Below, piece after piece: positions 6,239 through 8,510 of a stretch of DNA of 8,510 bases (the stretch's first letter is position 1; the number at the start of each line of letters is the position of its first letter). The stretch spans positions 1 through 8,510 of the forward strand of contig CALBNA010000330.1 in the NCBI GenBank assembly GCA_937896205.1, read 5' to 3'. The notes under the pieces are model-generated. The model had not been told where the DNA came from and did not search any database. It saw nothing but the letters and a program-made list of their open reading frames with translations. This stretch comes from an uncultured Campylobacter sp. (GTDB lineage: Bacteria > Campylobacterota > Campylobacteria > Campylobacterales > Campylobacteraceae). The position numbers were made by a program, and so were the translations under genes.

Positions 6239-7258
6239 CTATTTGCTACCGTCCGGATTTAGCCCTTTTAGGATGCAGTCAAACTCCGCATCGCTAAGGT
6301 CGTAGTTCATAAATTTCTTATAAAACGCCTTAGTCTGGGCTTTTACGTCGATGTCTTTAAAGAGCCCCGGCTGGATGGTCTTAGCCGCCCACAAAATTTG
6401 CAGAGCCGACTCCGCGCCGTATCTATCCCAGCTAAACACGCCTTTTGGGTTGCCGTAGACTTTTTTATTTTTGACCGCTTTTAGCCCTGCAAATACCGGA
6501 TCAGCGTAAATCTTCTCAACCGATTTTTGGTTATCCGTGCCGCCAACGATGATGATATCAGGGTCTGCCGCCACGATCTCTTCGGCCGTGATTTCTATCA
6601 TGCTGCCCTCTTTTTGCACCGCGTTTTTACCGCCAGCGTATTTTACCCACGTGTCGATGATCGTTTTGGTGCCGTCGATTTTTAGCAGGTTTGCGCCGCC
6701 TACGATGTGTAGCACTTTAGGGCGCGCAGCGTCGTCTAGTTTGTTCGTGCGCTCGGCAACTAGAGCGATGTTGGCCTCTAGGTTTTCGTTTAGTTCTTTT
6801 GCTTTGCTAGCTGCGTCGCCGCCGATTAGCTCAGCCGTTAGCAGCACGCTTTTTTTCATATCGTCGTAGTCGCGAAATATCAAATTCGCCGCACTAAAGC
6901 CGTTTTTAGTAAGGTTTTCTTGGAAATTTTTATTTGACACGACGACTACGTCGGGCGCTAGTTTAACTAGCTCCTCGATCTGTATGTCGTTGCCATTTAG
7001 CGCGGCCGGTACCTCTGCGATGCGAGGGTAAATTTTAGCAAACCACTTGTTTTTCTTGATCTGATCGGTCGTAGTTACGATCTTATCCGCGCCGCCTAGT
7101 ACCAAGATCACTTGGTTGTTCGCGTGCCAAAGCGCGGCTATCTTTTGCGTTTTGGCTGGGATTTTGACCTCGTTGCCCGTCATATCGGTGATGGTTTTGA
7201 CCTCGGCTCCTAGCGCGACGATAGCGCTTAAAAGCAACGTCGTGAGAAATTTTTTCAT
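6239..7258 (-). CDS. Periplasmic metal-chelate substrate-binding protein of the ABC importer
   Basis: This is the first gene of the uptake cluster and delivers substrate to the permease. It has 339 residues with a clear signal peptide ending at ALGA (residue 18). There is no lipobox cysteine, so it should be soluble in the periplasm, unlike many lipoprotein relatives. The mature part starts TITDMTGNEV (22-31), typical of cluster A-II (FepB/BtuF/CeuE-like) proteins. It continues with the first-lobe segments IAALWHANNQ (40-49) and LGGADKIV (54-61), then IEELVKLAPDVVVVSN (94-109). In the second lobe are EEIVAADPDIIIVGG (226-240) and FSWDRYGAESALQILW (275-290). AAGGAG lies six bases before the ATG. 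Ligand candidates are a ferric siderophore or phenolate, haem, cobalamin, or a nickel chelate as reported for helicobacter CeuE-type proteins. The adjacent tannase-like gene favours a phenolic iron complex (inference). Ligand residues cannot be assigned without a structure. Confidence 0.92.
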   Translation of the reverse strand: MKKFLTTLLLSAIVALGAEVKTITDMTGNEVKIPAKTQKIAALWHANNQVILVLGGADKIVTTTDQIKKNKWFAKIYPRIAEVPAALNGNDIQIEELVKLAPDVVVVSNKNFQENLTKNGFSAANLIFRDYDDMKKSVLLTAELIGGDAASKAKELNENLEANIALVAERTNKLDDAARPKVLHIVGGANLLKIDGTKTIIDTWVKYAGGKNAVQKEGSMIEITAEEIVAADPDIIIVGGTDNQKSVEKIYADPVFAGLKAVKNKKVYGNPKGVFSWDRYGAESALQILWAAKTIQPGLFKDIDVKAQTKAFYKKFMNYDLSDAEFDCILKGLNPDGSK

Positions 7259-7282
7259 CTTTTGCTCCTTGTGAGATATAAA

Positions 7283-7291
7283 TTTATAATA
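7283..7291 (-). promoter_or_regulatory. Likely -10 region for the uptake cluster
   Basis: On the minus strand TATTAT (7291-7286) and the overlapping TATAAA (7288-7283) each match the -10 consensus at five of six positions. They are preceded by a TTTTTG run, the pattern common in Campylobacter promoters. Transcription would start near 7278, giving a leader of about 20 bases. A 12-bp palindrome, TATAAATTTATA (7277-7288), overlaps the -10. Confidence 0.5.
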
Positions 7292-7345
7292 TTACAAAAA
7301 TGCATATTAAAATTTGTGAAATGTTACAGAAAAGCATATTAAAAT
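7292..7345 (-). promoter_or_regulatory. Tandem 22-bp direct repeats, candidate operator
   Basis: Two copies of a 22-bp sequence occur at 7292-7313 and 7324-7345, starting 32 bp apart (about three helical turns) and identical at 20 positions. The shared 12-bp core is GCATATTAAAAT (7302-7313 and 7334-7345), and each copy opens with TTACA. They cover roughly -13 to -35 and -45 to -66 relative to the inferred start, so a protein bound here would control the uptake cluster. The sequence is not an obvious match to the classical Fur box. The regulator is unknown. Confidence 0.5.
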
Positions 7346-7395
7346 AAGATATATTTTTTAAATTTTAATCAAGAAGCGAATTTAAAAGATAAATT

Positions 7396-7430
7396 TAAAA
7401 AGCCCCGCCCGCGGTTTTGCGAACGGGGCT
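7396..7430 (-). terminator. Rho-independent terminator after the formate dehydrogenase gene
   Basis: AGCCCCG (7401-7407) and CGGGGCT (7424-7430) form a 7-bp GC stem. The loop holds a smaller CGC/GCG pairing (7410-7412/7419-7421). On the minus strand the stem is followed by TTTT and begins seven bases after the TGA stop. It separates the formate dehydrogenase gene from the uptake promoter about 100 bases away. Confidence 0.85.
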
Positions 7431-7437
7431 AAAAAAA

Positions 7438-8510
7438 TCACTCGTGGTGATAGTCGTCGTATATGACCTTGTTGGTTTGGAATTTGATGCGTTTTAGCTC
7501 GCGAATACGCAAAAATTCATCCTCCTCGATCCTTTGGATCTGGATGGCGGCCTTAAAGGTCGGAGTTTTGCTGATGAAGTCCCAGCCGTTGCTGGTTAGC
7601 TCGTTGCAGCAGCTCTCCCAGTAGTGATAAGACATCTGAATGATACCGTCCATTATACACTCTGTGATGTCCGCCTTGATCGCGATATAGCCGTAGCGGC
7701 TCCACGCGACGATGAAATCGCCCTGCGAAATTCCATATCGTTCGGCGAGTTTCGGATTCATTTCCGCAATCGGTCCTATCGCGTCGCCGCCCTGCTCTAC
7801 GGTCTTAGAGCGCCTAGTCATCGCGCCTCCTGCGTACTCGTAAACCTTACGCGTAGTTAGAAGCTGGATTGGGAACTCTGCATCGGTCTTCTCGTCCACG
7901 GAGCCCGCCATTACAGGATAATCTTTCGGCATATTCATACGCTTTGCGAATTCCTCTTTGGCGCTTTCGATCTTGCTCTTATCATCCACGAATAGAACCG
8001 GGACGAAATTTCCTTTACCGTCCGGGGTAAAGAATTTTTTATCAAGATACAATGCAGGTCCGCCCATAGAATTCTCATCAGGGCACGGCCAGTGAAGTCC
8101 GTGGTATTTTTTGATGCGGTAATAGCTCATTCCGCCGTAGTTGTGCGGAGCTACCCTGCGCACCTCTTCCCAAATCTGCTCTGGAGATTGAAATGTGAAA
8201 TAATCCCCTAGTCCTAGGCGTCTGGCAAGCTCGCAGATGATAGCCCAGTCTTGTCTAGCTTGTCCCGGAGGGGCAACTACAATTTCGCTATGCTGTACGC
8301 GGCGCTCTGCATTTGCATAAGTACCCTCCTTCTCGCCGCTGCAAGCTCCAGGAAGCACAACATCTGCTTTTCGGCTCGTCTCGGTTAAGAAAATATCTTG
8401 GATCACATACATCTCTACCTGCGAAATCGCGCGCAAGAAGTGGTTTGCGTTCGGATCGGTCATAACCGGGTTTTCGCCCATCGTCCAGAAGAATTTTACC
8501 CTACCATCAA
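7438..8510 (-). CDS. fdhA: Formate dehydrogenase catalytic (molybdopterin) subunit, C-terminal part
   Basis: This is a molybdenum or tungsten bis-MGD oxidoreductase that oxidises formate to CO2 and feeds electrons to the respiratory chain. The frame is open to the window edge, so the 5' end is missing. 356 residues are visible, of roughly 930 expected for Campylobacter FdhA. The segment starts with KFFWTMGENPV, the usual stretch before the TDPNANH motif, then gives VIQDIFLTETSRKADVVLPG and EKEGTYANAERRVQ, hallmark sequences of this group. The C-terminal cofactor domain contains LLTTRKVYEYAGGAMTRRS and NPKLAERYGISQGDF, closing over the second MGD. The N-terminal Fe-S site and the catalytic Cys or selenocysteine lie outside the window. 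A strong terminator follows, so no downstream subunit gene is co-transcribed here. Phenylalanine codon use (TTC 13, TTT 4) differs sharply from gdhA (TTC 4, TTT 18). Confidence 0.9.
   Translation of the reverse strand, partial: DGRVKFFWTMGENPVMTDPNANHFLRAISQVEMYVIQDIFLTETSRKADVVLPGACSGEKEGTYANAERRVQHSEIVVAPPGQARQDWAIICELARRLGLGDYFTFQSPEQIWEEVRRVAPHNYGGMSYYRIKKYHGLHWPCPDENSMGGPALYLDKKFFTPDGKGNFVPVLFVDDKSKIESAKEEFAKRMNMPKDYPVMAGSVDEKTDAEFPIQLLTTRKVYEYAGGAMTRRSKTVEQGGDAIGPIAEMNPKLAERYGISQGDFIVAWSRYGYIAIKADITECIMDGIIQMSYHYWESCCNELTSNGWDFISKTPTFKAAIQIQRIEEDEFLRIRELKRIKFQTNKVIYDDYHHE

Noticed and set aside
6537..6869. 110-codon + strand frame inside the binding-protein gene
   Set aside because: Antisense shadow of a strongly supported gene, Ser/Ala-rich, no ribosome binding site.
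7292..7345. Classical Fur box
   Set aside because: The repeats do not show the GATAAT-type inverted hexamers; a Campylobacter-specific Fur site cannot be excluded, so only a generic operator is called.
7401..7437. Terminator acting on the + strand
   Set aside because: On the + strand the stem is followed by A residues, so it lacks the U tract; it serves the minus-strand formate dehydrogenase gene.
1..8510. CRISPR array, insertion sequence, tRNA or rRNA
   Set aside because: No regularly spaced repeats, transposase, terminal inverted repeats, cloverleaf or rRNA-like sequence was found by reading both strands.

Overview
The window looks like chromosomal DNA of a mid-GC Campylobacter, most likely one of the oral group (C. 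showae, C. rectus, C. gracilis and relatives). Three things suggest this. The hexamer AAATTT is very common, especially between genes. The A/T-rich promoter zones have good -10 candidates but no clear -35. The proteins (GdhA, a FecCD-type uptake system, a large formate dehydrogenase subunit) look epsilonproteobacterial. The species call is inference.

Layout. On the + strand are a 62-residue four-cysteine protein at the left edge (2-190) with its own terminator, a 484-base gap with several inverted repeats, and gdhA (675-2033), NADP-type glutamate dehydrogenase. gdhA is convergent with a minus-strand block, across a 436-base palindrome-rich gap. Read in its own direction, the block is a periplasmic substrate-binding protein (7258-6239), an exported alpha/beta hydrolase of the subtype B tannase type (6186-4696), a 445-base gap, a FecCD-family permease (4250-3243) and an ABC ATPase (start at 3243, end at 2470). 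Further right, also on the minus strand and ending in a strong terminator, is the C-terminal part of the catalytic subunit of formate dehydrogenase (7438 to the window edge).

How the genes work together. The binding protein, permease and ATPase make one complete importer of the class used for ferric siderophores, haem, cobalamin or nickel chelates; a single permease gene implies a homodimer. The unusual member is the hydrolase. It keeps the Ser-Asp-His triad of subtype B tannases with almost exactly the spacing known from Lactobacillus plantarum tannase, and also residues matching the Lys, Glu and Asp that hold the three hydroxyls of the galloyl group. A periplasmic galloyl- or catechol-ester hydrolase encoded between the parts of an iron-type importer suggests a system that cuts metal-binding phenolic esters and imports the released metal or chelate. 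This is the most interesting hypothesis here. It is not proven, because no outer-membrane receptor or regulator is visible in the window.

Regulation. The promoter of the uptake block carries two near-identical 22-bp direct repeats 32 bp apart, just upstream of the best -10 hexamer, and these look like a tandem operator. The gdhA upstream region holds a 12-bp stem whose loop can pair downstream (pseudoknot geometry) and a pair of mutually exclusive helices. No tRNA, rRNA, CRISPR array or insertion sequence was seen.
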